Shown one piece after another: positions 49,201-58,501 of a stretch of DNA of 64,000 bases (position 1 is the first letter of the stretch; every line of letters starts with the position of its first letter). This stretch comes from Pandoraea terrigena (GTDB taxonomy: Bacteria > Pseudomonadota > Gammaproteobacteria > Burkholderiales > Burkholderiaceae). Made by a program: the position numbers and the translations under genes. Location: contig NZ_CABPRU010000001.1 of assembly GCF_902459705.1 (NCBI RefSeq), positions 496,001 through 560,000 of the forward strand. The letters run 5' to 3'. A model generated the notes under the pieces. The model saw nothing but the letters and a program-made list of their open reading frames with translations. It was not told where the DNA came from and ran no database searches.

Positions 49201-50271
49201 TCACGCACCCCCTGCGGAATGGTCGGCATCGTGCGGTGCGGATACCGAAATATCGGTCATGCGGGGGACGGTTGCGCCGGACTCGGCGGCACGAAGCGCC
49301 ACCTCGTATAAACCGGTCGGTACCAGTTGATCGTGTTCGGTGAAGGGCAGGGTCAGGGTGTGCGCAAGCGCCTGGCGCGCGCCACCCGCGAGCACGCAAC
49401 GGACGGGCGCGCCGAGTTGCGACTGCAATTGTGCGTGACTGCGCTCTACGAGACCGGCCTGTGCCGCGGCGCACCCGCGCAGGATGGCATCGGAGGTACT
49501 GCGCGCGAACGCCTGCCCGCCGGGGGGCAGGGTGGCGTCGAGCGTTGGTAATTGCGCGGTGCCTTGGGCCAGCGACTGGAGCATCAGCGCAGGCCCCGGG
49601 GCGATCAGTCCGCCAAGGTAATCGCCATCTGCATGCAAGGCTTCTACGGTGGTGGCCGTGCCCAACGTGACGATCAGCAGATGTTCGCCGGGCCATGCCG
49701 CGTGTGCGCCGATCAGGCTTGCCCAACGGTCGCCGCCGAGCTGGGTGGGGACGTGATAGCCGTTGCGTACGCCCGCCCGCGATCCGCTCGCGCGCAAGAC
49801 TTGCAGCCAATCGACCGATGCCGCGCCCCACAGCGTTTGCAGTGTCAGGCGCACGGCTTGCTCTGCGGCGTCGCCCGCGACATTCGCGAGCCAGACCCCC
49901 GCCGGTGCCGGGCAGAGGAAGCCGTCGTTCTGTCCGCCCTGTCCGATGGCGAGCGGTGCCATGTTCGGCGCAAAGTGCGCCTCGCTGCCCGAGCCCGAGG
50001 CCAGCGCAGCCCAACCCGCGCGAATTTGCGTGGCGAGTGTCCGCCATTCGGCGTGATCGACCGCACCGCTGGCAAGAAACGAGGGCAATGCCGCGCGCCA
50101 GTTCTCAGGGCGTGCGGCCGGCGCAAGCGCCCATTTGATTCGGCTATTGCCGGCATCGACGAGCAGCCACGGCGCGCGGTCAGCGCTCGCGAGGCGCGTG
50201 TTTGCGGATGTCGTCGCCGTCGTTGCGGCGTCTGCCGGTCGCGGCGGCGGTGCCTGTCGGGTGGCGGTCAT
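49201..50271 (-). CDS. coaX: Type III pantothenate kinase
   Basis: A 356-residue ASKHA-fold kinase that phosphorylates pantothenate in the first step of coenzyme A synthesis. The phosphate motif is LLVDAGNSRIKWA (39-46), then HLLIVTLGTATTVEALHADGDYLGGLIAPG and CVLAGGARQAL. It is longer than most CoaX (about 250) because of an N-terminal extension of 35 residues and inserts. Start and stop overlap birA by one base (TGATG), so the pair is coupled. Confidence 0.93.
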   Translation of the reverse strand: MTATRQAPPPRPADAATTATTSANTRLASADRAPWLLVDAGNSRIKWALAPAARPENWRAALPSFLASGAVDHAEWRTLATQIRAGWAALASGSGSEAHFAPNMAPLAIGQGGQNDGFLCPAPAGVWLANVAGDAAEQAVRLTLQTLWGAASVDWLQVLRASGSRAGVRNGYHVPTQLGGDRWASLIGAHAAWPGEHLLIVTLGTATTVEALHADGDYLGGLIAPGPALMLQSLAQGTAQLPTLDATLPPGGQAFARSTSDAILRGCAAAQAGLVERSHAQLQSQLGAPVRCVLAGGARQALAHTLTLPFTEHDQLVPTGLYEVALRAAESGATVPRMTDISVSAPHDADHSAGGA

Positions 50272-51266
50272 CAATGCCCCCCTTCGGTGCCAGGCGTCGC
50301 GGACGCATCGAGCAATCGCACGGACACGTCGCCGCTGGCGACAGTGCGTTCGCCGTCCCGGGTTGCAACGCGCAGGCATCCTTGCGAATCGACACCGAGT
50401 GCCACTCCCCGCCACAGATCGCGACCATTTTCGATGATGCGAATCGGCGCACCGCCATACGCGTGCATGGCTTCCCAGTCGTCGCGGAACACGCCGAAAC
50501 GATGCTCGGCAAAGCGATTCAGCATGGCGGCGAGACGCTGGACCAATGCGATCAGCACCGACGACATATCCGGATCCGCCAACACCGATTCGAGCGCCGC
50601 GGGCGGCGTGGCCGGCACGGCGGCGGATGACGTCACGCTGCCGCCCGCGGACGTCGCGTTGTCGATGCGCGCGGCGACATCTGCGGCTCGCCGAAGATTA
50701 ACGCCGATGCCGATCACGACGCCGATGCGCCCGGGACCCGCCGGGATCGTCTCGATCAGGATTCCGGCGAGCTTGCCGCCGCGCAGCAGCACATCGTTGG
50801 GCCATTTGAGGCCGAGCGCGTGCGGCGTCGACAACGGCAGATCCGAGAGTCCTTCCACCACCGCGACGCCTGTCGCCAGCGACAATCCGGCCAGTTCGGC
50901 CGGTCCGCCTGGCATCACATAGGCGAGCGAGAACGTCAGGCTGTCGCCCGGCACGCTCTGCCAGGCCCGGCCGCGTTGCCCGCGTCCGCCCGTCTGGCGC
51001 ATCGCCGCGCGCACCATGGGCGCGCACGACGTGTCCTGACGAAGGCGGGCCAGCAGATCGAGGTTCGTGGAGCCGGTGGCCTCGACAATGTCCGCCTGCC
51101 AGCCGGGGCAGGTGGCGGCCAGAATCGAGCGAATCCGGTTGCCATCCAACTGGCGGGACGCCGTGTCGTGCGACGGCTGGCCACCCGCTTCGGCAGGGCG
51201 TTCGGGCGATGCCGCCGCCGTGGCGGCGGGGGTGTCGATCGGTGAGGAGGGGGCGGCGTTATTCAT
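50271..51266 (-). CDS. birA: Biotin-protein ligase, monofunctional (no DNA-binding domain)
   Basis: A 331-residue biotin ligase that attaches biotin to carboxylase subunits such as LiuD. GGRGQRGRAW (93-102) is the biotinyl-AMP loop and KWPND (154-158) the catalytic lysine region; the C-terminal SH3-like domain is present. The first 40 residues are Ala/Pro-rich and show no winged helix, so unlike E. coli BirA it cannot repress biotin genes. This makes an independent biotin regulator necessary if bio is regulated. First gene of birA-coaX-SPOR, divergent from the Mla-like operon. Confidence 0.93.
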   Translation of the reverse strand: MNNAAPSSPIDTPAATAAASPERPAEAGGQPSHDTASRQLDGNRIRSILAATCPGWQADIVEATGSTNLDLLARLRQDTSCAPMVRAAMRQTGGRGQRGRAWQSVPGDSLTFSLAYVMPGGPAELAGLSLATGVAVVEGLSDLPLSTPHALGLKWPNDVLLRGGKLAGILIETIPAGPGRIGVVIGIGVNLRRAADVAARIDNATSAGGSVTSSAAVPATPPAALESVLADPDMSSVLIALVQRLAAMLNRFAEHRFGVFRDDWEAMHAYGGAPIRIIENGRDLWRGVALGVDSQGCLRVATRDGERTVASGDVSVRLLDASATPGTEGGH

Positions 51267-51471
51267 GGCTGCTATTGTAGCGGCGAGGCTGGCGCCGCGC
51301 CGGTCTGCGCTGCATCCATTGCCGCTTTTCGGTATTGTCCGAGTCCCAAATGAGCAGGTTCCGCGGCGTTTTCAGTTGGCGCCGGGTTGCCATCGACCGG
51401 TCGCCCCTGTACCGTACAATGACCGCGTTTTGCCGGATTTCAGCGGGTTGATAGCCAGGAGATCGTCTGTT

Positions 51472-52593
51472 TTGAACCTCGATGCCGTGCCCACTCTCGA
51501 GCTCACCACCTCGGCACAAGGCCCGGTGGTCATGCTTCGCGGCCTGTGGACAGCGCTGGCACTCTCGCAGCGCAAGAAAATGCTGCTGCGCCTGGTGGAT
51601 GCGCTGCCGCAGGGCGATCTGGCGTGGGATCTGACCAGCATCGAGCGGCTCGACCATGTCGGCGCGCAGGCGCTGTGGCGCTATTGGCAACGCCGGTTTC
51701 CGGAGCGCATCGCGCTCACGCCGACACAGCGCGCGCTCTTCGATCACCTCGCCGAATTCGACCGCTCGCGGCAGAGCCCGGCGCCTACGCGCCGCCTCGA
51801 TCCGATCAGCCGGTTGGGGACATCGCTCTTCACGCTGGGCGATCATCTGCGTGATGGCATCACCATGTTCGGACGCTTCGTGATCGATCTCGGCCGGGTC
51901 ATTCGCCATCCGGTGCGTGCGCCGTGGCTGGAAATGTCCGCGAATATCTACAGCGCGGGGGCCAAGGCGCTCGGCATCACCGCTCTCGTCGCCTTCCTGA
52001 TCGGCATCGTGCTGTCCTATCTGTCGGCCCAGCAACTCAAGCTGTATGGGGCGAGCACGTTCATCGTCAACATCCTCGGACTCGCGGTGATCCGAGAGCT
52101 CGGCCCGGTGCTTTCTGCCATTCTCGTGGCAGGGCGCTCGGGATCGGCCATCACCGCCCAACTCGGCGTGATGCGCGTGACCGAGGAACTCGATGCCATG
52201 CGCGTGATGGACATCCCGCATGGGCTGCGGCTCGTGCTGCCAAAGGTCATTGCACTGGCCATCGCCATGCCGCTGCTCGTGATGTGGACGAACATGATCG
52301 CCTTGCTCGGCGGCGCGCTCGCGGCGAAGTACGAACTTGGCATCGGACTGCGCTACTTCTTCACGACGCTGCCCAATGCGGTGCCCATTGCCAATCTGTG
52401 GATCGGCCTGGGAAAAGGGGGGGTCTTCGGCATGCTGATTGCGCTTGTGGCTTGCCATTTCGGCATGCGCGTGAAGCCGAACACCCAAAGTCTCGGGGAA
52501 GGCACGACACAGTCCGTGGTGACGTCGATTACCGTCGTCATCCTGGCCGATGCCATCTTCGCGATCCTGTTCCGCAACGTGGGGATCGGCTGA
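51472..52593 (+). CDS. mlaE: MlaE-type lipid transport permease with N-terminal STAS-like domain
   Basis: A 373-residue inner-membrane permease. The first 100 residues form a STAS-like domain (WDLTSIERLDHVGAQALWRYW). Then comes the MlaE core with about five helices and the family motifs RELGPVLSAILVAGRSGSA and VTEELDAMRVM. It moves phospholipids between the membranes with MlaF, MlaD and a lipoprotein. The start is TTG at 51472 with AGGAGA ahead. No in-frame ATG lies before residue 20, and a later one would cut the STAS-like domain. Coupled to mlaF (TGATG). Confidence 0.9.
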   Translation: MNLDAVPTLELTTSAQGPVVMLRGLWTALALSQRKKMLLRLVDALPQGDLAWDLTSIERLDHVGAQALWRYWQRRFPERIALTPTQRALFDHLAEFDRSRQSPAPTRRLDPISRLGTSLFTLGDHLRDGITMFGRFVIDLGRVIRHPVRAPWLEMSANIYSAGAKALGITALVAFLIGIVLSYLSAQQLKLYGASTFIVNILGLAVIRELGPVLSAILVAGRSGSAITAQLGVMRVTEELDAMRVMDIPHGLRLVLPKVIALAIAMPLLVMWTNMIALLGGALAAKYELGIGLRYFFTTLPNAVPIANLWIGLGKGGVFGMLIALVACHFGMRVKPNTQSLGEGTTQSVVTSITVVILADAIFAILFRNVGIG

Positions 52594-53576
52594 TGCCCAA
52601 ATTCCCCGTGCCCGATCGGTCAAAGGTGCCTGCCACCTCAGCCGTTCCGGATGTACCCGCACCAGGATCGGTGCCGGTGACGGCGGCCGTGTCGGCTTAT
52701 GGTGGCGATGTGATATCCGGCGCAGCTGCGAGTTGCCCTCCCGTTTCGTCAAGCCTGGCGAGCGACGCGGAACCGGTGATCGAAGTGCGTGATCTCACCA
52801 AGCGCTATGGTTCACACACGATTCACGAGCATCTGGACCTGACGGTGTGGCAAAGCGAGATCATCGCGCTCGTCGGCGGCTCGGGCTCGGGCAAGACCAC
52901 GCTGATTCGGCAGATCATCGGGCTGGAATCGCCCACCAACGGTCACATCAGCGTCTTCGGCCACGACATCACGACGATCGACCGGCGCACCTTGCACTTG
53001 CTGCGCCGCCGCTCGGGCATGCTGTTCCAGCGCGGCGCGCTGTTCTCCGCGATGACGGTGTTCGACAACATTGCGCAGCCGCTGCGAGAACTGCACACGC
53101 TGTCGGAAGATCTGATTCGCGATGTGGTGATGTACAAGCTCGAGATGGTGGGGCTGTCTGGGCGCATGGCCAACCGCATGCCGTCGGAGTTGTCGGGCGG
53201 GATGATCAAGCGTGTGGGGATCGCGCGGGCCATTGCGCTGGAGCCGGAACTGTTGTTTCTCGACGAGCCCACGGCCGGGCTCGACCCGCAGGCGTCCGAT
53301 GAATTCGTGGACATGATTCGCGGCCTGCACCGCTCGCTGGGCCTGACGGTGGTGATGGTCACGCACGATCTGGACACGGTGATGATGCTCGCCACGCGGG
53401 TGGCAGTGCTCGCCGATCGCAAGGTGCTCATCAATGCACCGGTGGAAGACGTGGTGCGTGTCGATCATCCGTTCATCCGCAGCTTCTTCCTCGGTGAGCG
53501 TGGCAGACGTGCGTTGCGGGCGTTGCCTGCGGCGCGGCGCGCCAGGATTTTGGAGTTACTCGACGATGGAAAATAA
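52593..53576 (+). CDS. mlaF: MlaF-type ABC ATPase of lipid transport
   Basis: A 327-residue ABC ATPase with Walker A GGSGSGKTT (95-103), signature LSGGM, Walker B LLFLDEPTAGLDPQ and a histidine switch in MVTHDLDT. The first 60 residues are a Pro/Ala/Ser-rich extension not found in E. coli MlaF, origin unclear. It powers the permease encoded just before it. Its ATG overlaps the mlaE stop by one base and its end overlaps mlaD by 11 bases. Confidence 0.93.
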   Translation: MPKFPVPDRSKVPATSAVPDVPAPGSVPVTAAVSAYGGDVISGAAASCPPVSSSLASDAEPVIEVRDLTKRYGSHTIHEHLDLTVWQSEIIALVGGSGSGKTTLIRQIIGLESPTNGHISVFGHDITTIDRRTLHLLRRRSGMLFQRGALFSAMTVFDNIAQPLRELHTLSEDLIRDVVMYKLEMVGLSGRMANRMPSELSGGMIKRVGIARAIALEPELLFLDEPTAGLDPQASDEFVDMIRGLHRSLGLTVVMVTHDLDTVMMLATRVAVLADRKVLINAPVEDVVRVDHPFIRSFFLGERGRRALRALPAARRARILELLDDGK

Positions 53577-54525
53577 ATCGCACGCTTTCATGGCGGGCCT
53601 CTTCACGCTGGCGTTGCTCGCCGCAGTGGCCGCGTCGGTGTATTGGTTCAATCGCGACAATCGCGTAAGCCTGCCCTACGATCTGGTCGCGCACACCAAT
53701 GTGACCGGGCTCAATCCGGAGTCCGCCGTGCGGTATCGCGGGCTGGCAGTCGGGAAGGTCGAGTCGATCAAGTTCGACCCCCGCATGCCGGGCCAGATCC
53801 TGATCCGCATTCTCGTGAACGAGGGCACGCCGATGACCCGGTCGACGTTCGCCACGTTGAGCTATCAGGGGGTGACGGGGTTGGCCTTCGTGCAACTGGA
53901 CGACGACGGGCACGACCGAACGTTGCTGCCGTCGTCCGAGAAGCACGTCGCACAATTGCGACTGCGCCCGAGTTTTGTGGACGAACTGCAGCGGCGCGGC
54001 AACAACCTGGTGCATCAGCTCGAAGAGGCGACGTCCTCGGTCAACGCGATGCTGTCGCCCGACAACCGGCAGGCCATGCTCGATTCGATCAACAGCGTGA
54101 AGACGGCGGCGCAAAGCGTGAATCGCGTGGCGCAGCAGCTCGAGCCCGCCACCGCGCAGTTGCCGGACACCCTGCGCGAACTCACCGGCACGCTCGCCGG
54201 GGCGCATCGTCTGACCAATCAATTGACCGATCCTCAGGGACCGCTCGTGCGCAACCTGGATAGCGTGGGGCGTGCGGCCGATCAGGCCGCGTCGAGTCTG
54301 GCGGCGTTCCAGGGAACCATGGAGACGTTCGAGGGCGCGTTGCAACAGGAAGCACTGCCGCGCCTGAACACGCTCTCGGACGATCTGCGCTTTACGACGC
54401 AAGCGGTCGGTCAGGCGGCCGAGACGATCAATCGCAATCCGCGCGCGCTGCTCTTCGGCACGTCCCCGCCGCCACCCGGTCCGGGGGAAGCGGGCTTTTC
54501 CTGGCCCGGCGGAGGGCATCAATAA
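53566..54525 (+). CDS. mlaD: MlaD/MCE-domain lipid-binding protein
   Basis: A 319-residue protein with one N-terminal membrane helix (about 8-28), an MCE domain (about 38-115, VTGLNPESAVRYRGLAVGKVESIKFD) and a long helical C-terminal region (about 150-290), as in larger MCE proteins of this operon type. It would form a hexameric ring carrying lipids across the periplasm. The ATG lies inside the end of mlaF. The Pro/Gly-rich end is unstructured. Confidence 0.9.
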   Translation: MENKSHAFMAGLFTLALLAAVAASVYWFNRDNRVSLPYDLVAHTNVTGLNPESAVRYRGLAVGKVESIKFDPRMPGQILIRILVNEGTPMTRSTFATLSYQGVTGLAFVQLDDDGHDRTLLPSSEKHVAQLRLRPSFVDELQRRGNNLVHQLEEATSSVNAMLSPDNRQAMLDSINSVKTAAQSVNRVAQQLEPATAQLPDTLRELTGTLAGAHRLTNQLTDPQGPLVRNLDSVGRAADQAASSLAAFQGTMETFEGALQQEALPRLNTLSDDLRFTTQAVGQAAETINRNPRALLFGTSPPPPGPGEAGFSWPGGGHQ

Positions 54526-55400
54526 TGCGCAACACTGTCATGCAACAGGAGACGGAGATGACTGAGCCGACCGACGCGATCGAAGCCCACAAGGCTGCCG
54601 CAGCGCCGCGCGGCGCTGCCCATCGCGCGCATGCACTGATCCCGGCGGGTTGGCTTTGCGCCGCGGCGGTCGTGCTGATGGCGGGATGCGCCGCTTCGCC
54701 GCCGTCGGCCTCGCTGACGCGCTTCGATCTCGGTCCGCCGACGATACCTGCCGCGTCAGCCATCGTCAGCACCAATGCCGGGGCCGCTGCCGCCACTGCT
54801 GCGAATGTCACCAATACCGCAGCGCCGTCTTCGGACATCGCCGCGGCCGCTGGCCAGCGGATGTCGCCGCTGAAAGTGGTGGTCAACGCGCCGAGCTGGC
54901 TCGACGTCGACACGATCTACTACCGCTTGCCTGCCAGCGATGGCGATCAGGCCCGCGGGTATGCGAACAGTCGATGGCTTGCGTCGCCAGCGCGGCTCTT
55001 CGGGGATCGGTTGCGCGCCGCCTTGTCGGTCGGCCGGCCGGTGCTCGCGGCGGGCGACCCGACCGCCGCACCCGCGTTGCGCGTGGACCTCGAGGAGTTT
55101 GCGCAGTACTTCGACAGTGCGTCGACGAGCTACGGCGTCGTCCAGATGCGCGCCACGCTGTTCGACGGACCGAAGCTGCTCGCGCAGACGACATTACGGG
55201 CACAGGCCCCCGCCGTCAGTGCCGACGCCGCTGGCGGCACGCGCGCGTTAGCCGCGGCCAGCGATGCGGTGCAGACGCAACTGATTCAATGGCTCGCCGG
55301 GCGCGTGCCGGCGCCGTCGGCCACGACATCGGTACGTGCGCCAGCGCCGTCGCGTGCGCTGCCTGCCGCGTCGCCGGCCGTGGGCGCACTCGCACAATAG
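54525..55400 (+). CDS. ABC-type transport auxiliary lipoprotein (PqiC/YmbA-like)
   Basis: A 291-residue lipoprotein with lipobox LMAGC (Cys55 from the first ATG), then SLTRFDLGPP and LKVVVNAPSWLDVDTIYYRL...YANSRWLASPARLFGDRLRAAL, the DUF330/ABC auxiliary pattern. It is the outer-membrane partner of the MCE system, in place of MlaB/MlaC. Two starts are possible: 54525 (GGAGGG ahead, overlapping the mlaD stop) and 54558 (AGGAGA ahead). The C-terminal 25 residues are Ala/Pro-rich. Confidence 0.86.
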   Translation: MRNTVMQQETEMTEPTDAIEAHKAAAAPRGAAHRAHALIPAGWLCAAAVVLMAGCAASPPSASLTRFDLGPPTIPAASAIVSTNAGAAAATAANVTNTAAPSSDIAAAAGQRMSPLKVVVNAPSWLDVDTIYYRLPASDGDQARGYANSRWLASPARLFGDRLRAALSVGRPVLAAGDPTAAPALRVDLEEFAQYFDSASTSYGVVQMRATLFDGPKLLAQTTLRAQAPAVSADAAGGTRALAAASDAVQTQLIQWLAGRVPAPSATTSVRAPAPSRALPAASPAVGALAQ

Positions 55401-55413
55401 GGCCGCGCCGCCG

Positions 55414-56586
55414 ATGACCGAGCAGGACGTCAAACCCTGGCAACGCCGCGCTTCGCCGCTTACACGTCAGGCGCTGCTTTGCCTGATACTGCTGATCGCC
55501 TACGCGAGCCTGTATCCGTTCGAATTCCAGCGCGCGGCCGTGGGACCGTTCGATTACCTGTTCGCGCCGTTACCCCGCTGGATCACGCAGTTCGATGTCA
55601 TCATCAACGTGCTTGGGTACATGCCGCTGGGCGCGTTGACCGTGCTGGCCCTGCATCCAGCTTGGCGGGGAGGGCGGGCCGTCGTCGCCGCATTCGTGCT
55701 CGGCGCGTTGCTGTCCTGCGGCATCGAGGCGTTGCAGACGTATTTGCCGACGCGGGTGGCGTCGAATGTCGATCTCGTCACGAACGCGCTCGGCGCACTC
55801 ATTGGTGGTGCGATCGCGGTGCCGCTCACCAGTCCGCTGCTCGATCGCGGATGGCTGCGGCACTTGCGCTTCGCCTGGTTCGAGCGGCACGCGAGCGTGC
55901 TGCTCGTGTTGCTGGCCCTGTGGCCATGGGCGCAGGCCTACCCCCAGCAGTTCCTCTTCGGCGACGGCGACCTGGTGCGCCAGATCTGGCTCTGGCAGGA
56001 TCCCGATGTCACTGGGCTGGTGATCGACTGGATACCCCGATTGGGGCAATTGCAGGACTATCTTTCCGAACTCGATGCCGTCGCCAGTCATGCCCTCTGG
56101 GAGACGGTGGTGAGCGCCAGCGGCACCGTTCTGGCGGGGTTGCTCGCCACGCTCGCGATGCGCCGCACGGCACCGCGCGTGCCGTTGCTGTGCGCGATGT
56201 TCATCAGCGCCTTTGCGATCAAGGCCATCGCGTCGGCGTGGCAGTTCTCGCCCGCGCAGGCATTCGACTGGGTGACGGCGGGCGCCATCTACGGGGTGGT
56301 CATTGGCGCGCTGGTGCTGCTCGTCGCGGGCCGCGGCCCGCGCGCGCTGCGCGGGGCCGTCGCGCTGGCGGCGCTCGTCGTGCTGCTGGTGCTCGTCAAC
56401 CTGCTGCCGGCGAACCCATACTACGAGGCGGCGCTCCAGTCGTGGCGGCAAGGCCGCTACGTCCACTTCAACGTGCTGGCGCGCTGGCTCGCCTGGACGT
56501 GGCCGTATCTCGCGCTGATCTATCTGCTCGCGATGTTCGATCCGAGCCATCGCGGTCCCGCGCGCAACGCCGGCACGCAGCGCTGA
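55414..56586 (+). CDS. VanZ-family membrane protein
   Basis: A 390-residue integral membrane protein with about nine hydrophobic segments. The first 130 residues match VanZ-like domains: YPFEFQ, FDVIINVLGYMPLGAL, SCGIEALQTYLPTRVASNVDLVTNALGALIGG. VanZ proteins are linked to glycopeptide tolerance in Gram-positives; the Gram-negative role is unknown. It starts 13 bases after the lipoprotein gene, so it is part of the Mla-like operon and may help envelope lipid or glycan balance. The second half is a different helical region. Confidence 0.85.
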   Translation: MTEQDVKPWQRRASPLTRQALLCLILLIAYASLYPFEFQRAAVGPFDYLFAPLPRWITQFDVIINVLGYMPLGALTVLALHPAWRGGRAVVAAFVLGALLSCGIEALQTYLPTRVASNVDLVTNALGALIGGAIAVPLTSPLLDRGWLRHLRFAWFERHASVLLVLLALWPWAQAYPQQFLFGDGDLVRQIWLWQDPDVTGLVIDWIPRLGQLQDYLSELDAVASHALWETVVSASGTVLAGLLATLAMRRTAPRVPLLCAMFISAFAIKAIASAWQFSPAQAFDWVTAGAIYGVVIGALVLLVAGRGPRALRGAVALAALVVLLVLVNLLPANPYYEAALQSWRQGRYVHFNVLARWLAWTWPYLALIYLLAMFDPSHRGPARNAGTQR

Positions 56587-56731
56587 GGCCCGCCCCGCTC
56601 GGCTGGGAGCCCCATCGAACCGCCCCATTGTTGCCAAATCGGCAATAGCGTATTGGTCGCCAGCCCATTGGTCGGCACGCTCGCCAATCGTAGACTCCCA
56701 TGTAAGGCGCACTGATACTCGGTGTGCCGCG

Positions 56732-56768
56732 ACCGCCCGGCATCTGCAGGCAGATCCCGGGCGGTTTT
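56732..56768 (+). terminator. Intrinsic terminator directly before the MFS gene
   Basis: ACCGCCCGG (56732-56740) pairs with CCGGGCGGT (56757-56765) and inside it ATCTG with CAGAT, one C-C mismatch between, followed by four T. It ends 16 bases before the next start codon and 182 bases after the vanZ stop. Confidence 0.75.
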
Positions 56769-56784
56769 CATTGGCGAGGCAAAG

Positions 56785-58326
56785 ATGAATTCATGGGGAT
56801 TGGGGTTGGCGCACCAGACACGGCAGCGCGTGTTGATGGCCGTGATTGCCGCCGCCACCGGCATCGAAATGCTGGAGAACGGCATGTTCGTGTTCGCGTC
56901 GTCGCATATCGCGGGCGGCGTCGGGGCCGCCCCCGAAGAGTACGCCTTCGTCTCCACGCTTTACGCCGTGGCGGGGATCCTCGTCATTCTCAAGCAGCGC
57001 TGGCTGGCCTCGCGCCTGGGGTACCGCACGTTCGTCACCGGGGCGCTTACGCTCATGGCGTTTGGGGCGTGGCTGTGCAGCATGGCGCACACGCCGACGC
57101 AGCTCGCGATAGCACGTTTTGTCCTCGGATTGGGTGCGGGATCGCTGTTTACCGCCAGCCGAATTCTCATCAACCTGTGCTTCGCGCCCGCGCTTCGACT
57201 GCGGGCGTTGCTCTTCTTTACCTACGGCTTCTTCGGCGGACAAATCTCCGCGCCACTGCTCGCGAGCTATCTCGTCGATCACTTCGTCTGGTCCTCGGTG
57301 TTCTTCGCCGTGGTGCCGATCGCACTCGCGGGCGCGATCGCCTCGTGGCTCGTCATCCCGGATTTTCGCGAGCGATTGGGCGACGAGGGCGAGTTCGAGA
57401 TGCGCGGCATCGTCTTCTTTGCCGCGGGTGTGTTGTTCGTCGAAGTGATGATGCAACGCTCGCGCTTCGACTTCTTCTCCAATCCCCTGCAACTGCTCGA
57501 ACTGTGCCTGGTGGGGGCGATCTGCGCGATGGGCTACATGTGGCATCAATACTCGCATCACAAGCCGCTGATCGACTTTCGCGTGCTGGTGCGCAATCCG
57601 GTCTACGTGCTCGGGTTGGGCGGCTACGCCGTCTACTACTTCTTTTCCTATTCGACCTCGTATCTGTTCCCGATCTACATGCAGCAAGGACTGAAATGGA
57701 GCGTGGAGCACACGGGGTATCTGCAGGCGGTGGCCTCGGTGACGAGTCTCGTCGCGGCCGTGATCTACACGTTGTCGCGTCCGAAGTTCGTGCGGCTCAA
57801 GCCATGGGTGTTGTTCGGCTACCTGTGCCTGCTCGGCTATGCCTTTCTGCTCTCGCGAAGCTATCAGGGCGTGTCGAGCCGGTGGCTGATCCTGCCCATG
57901 GTGCTGAGCGGGCTCGGTGGTGTATTTGCCATGATCCCGATCGCCGAGCTGACGTTTCGCGGCATGGACGAATACGTGTTCCAGCATGGGTATCAGACGA
58001 AGAACATCGTGCGCCAGTTGGTGAGTTCGATGTCGGTGTCGGTCATGGCCGTGCTGATGCAGGACCGGCAGGCCGTCTTCATGCATCAACTCACGCCGTC
58101 GATGACGCCGCTCAACCCCGCGTACAACGCGGCCGTCGCGCAGGCGCAGCAGGTGTTCGGCGCGAGCGTCGATGCGACGACCGCCGCGCACATGGCGTCG
58201 GCCTGGGTGGGCGGCCTTGCGTCGCAGCAGGCACTGGTGCTCGCATGCGTGAATGTGTTCTTCGGCTTCGCGTGCCTGGCGGCGGTCTGCGCGCTCTTCA
58301 TGGCCGTGCAGCGACGCCTGCGCTGA
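56785..58326 (+). CDS. MFS transporter (14-helix, DHA2-like)
   Basis: A 513-residue inner-membrane carrier with about 14 hydrophobic segments. GIEMLENGMFVFASSHIAGG at the start, ARFVLGLGAGSLFTASRILIN in helix 5 and LILPMVLSGLGGVFAMIPIAEL later resemble drug:H+ antiporters of the DHA2 group, though the classic motif A is poorly kept. It may export toxic compounds. ATG 56785 has GAGG seven bases ahead; a reading 21 codons longer runs through the terminator stem. Confidence 0.85.
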   Translation: MNSWGLGLAHQTRQRVLMAVIAAATGIEMLENGMFVFASSHIAGGVGAAPEEYAFVSTLYAVAGILVILKQRWLASRLGYRTFVTGALTLMAFGAWLCSMAHTPTQLAIARFVLGLGAGSLFTASRILINLCFAPALRLRALLFFTYGFFGGQISAPLLASYLVDHFVWSSVFFAVVPIALAGAIASWLVIPDFRERLGDEGEFEMRGIVFFAAGVLFVEVMMQRSRFDFFSNPLQLLELCLVGAICAMGYMWHQYSHHKPLIDFRVLVRNPVYVLGLGGYAVYYFFSYSTSYLFPIYMQQGLKWSVEHTGYLQAVASVTSLVAAVIYTLSRPKFVRLKPWVLFGYLCLLGYAFLLSRSYQGVSSRWLILPMVLSGLGGVFAMIPIAELTFRGMDEYVFQHGYQTKNIVRQLVSSMSVSVMAVLMQDRQAVFMHQLTPSMTPLNPAYNAAVAQAQQVFGASVDATTAAHMASAWVGGLASQQALVLACVNVFFGFACLAAVCALFMAVQRRLR

Positions 58327-58501
58327 GGACCGGACGGGCGTCGTCGCGCGCGTAACCGGACGTCCCAGATGTCCCGGATTTCGCATTTCCGCAGTTCCTG
58401 CCACGCGGCGCTCCATGAGCGCATGGGCACCGTCCCCGCAATGCGCGGGCAGGTCGGTTAGAATGGCCCGCAATACGTTGCCACTCCGCCAAAGTCCCGA
58501 C

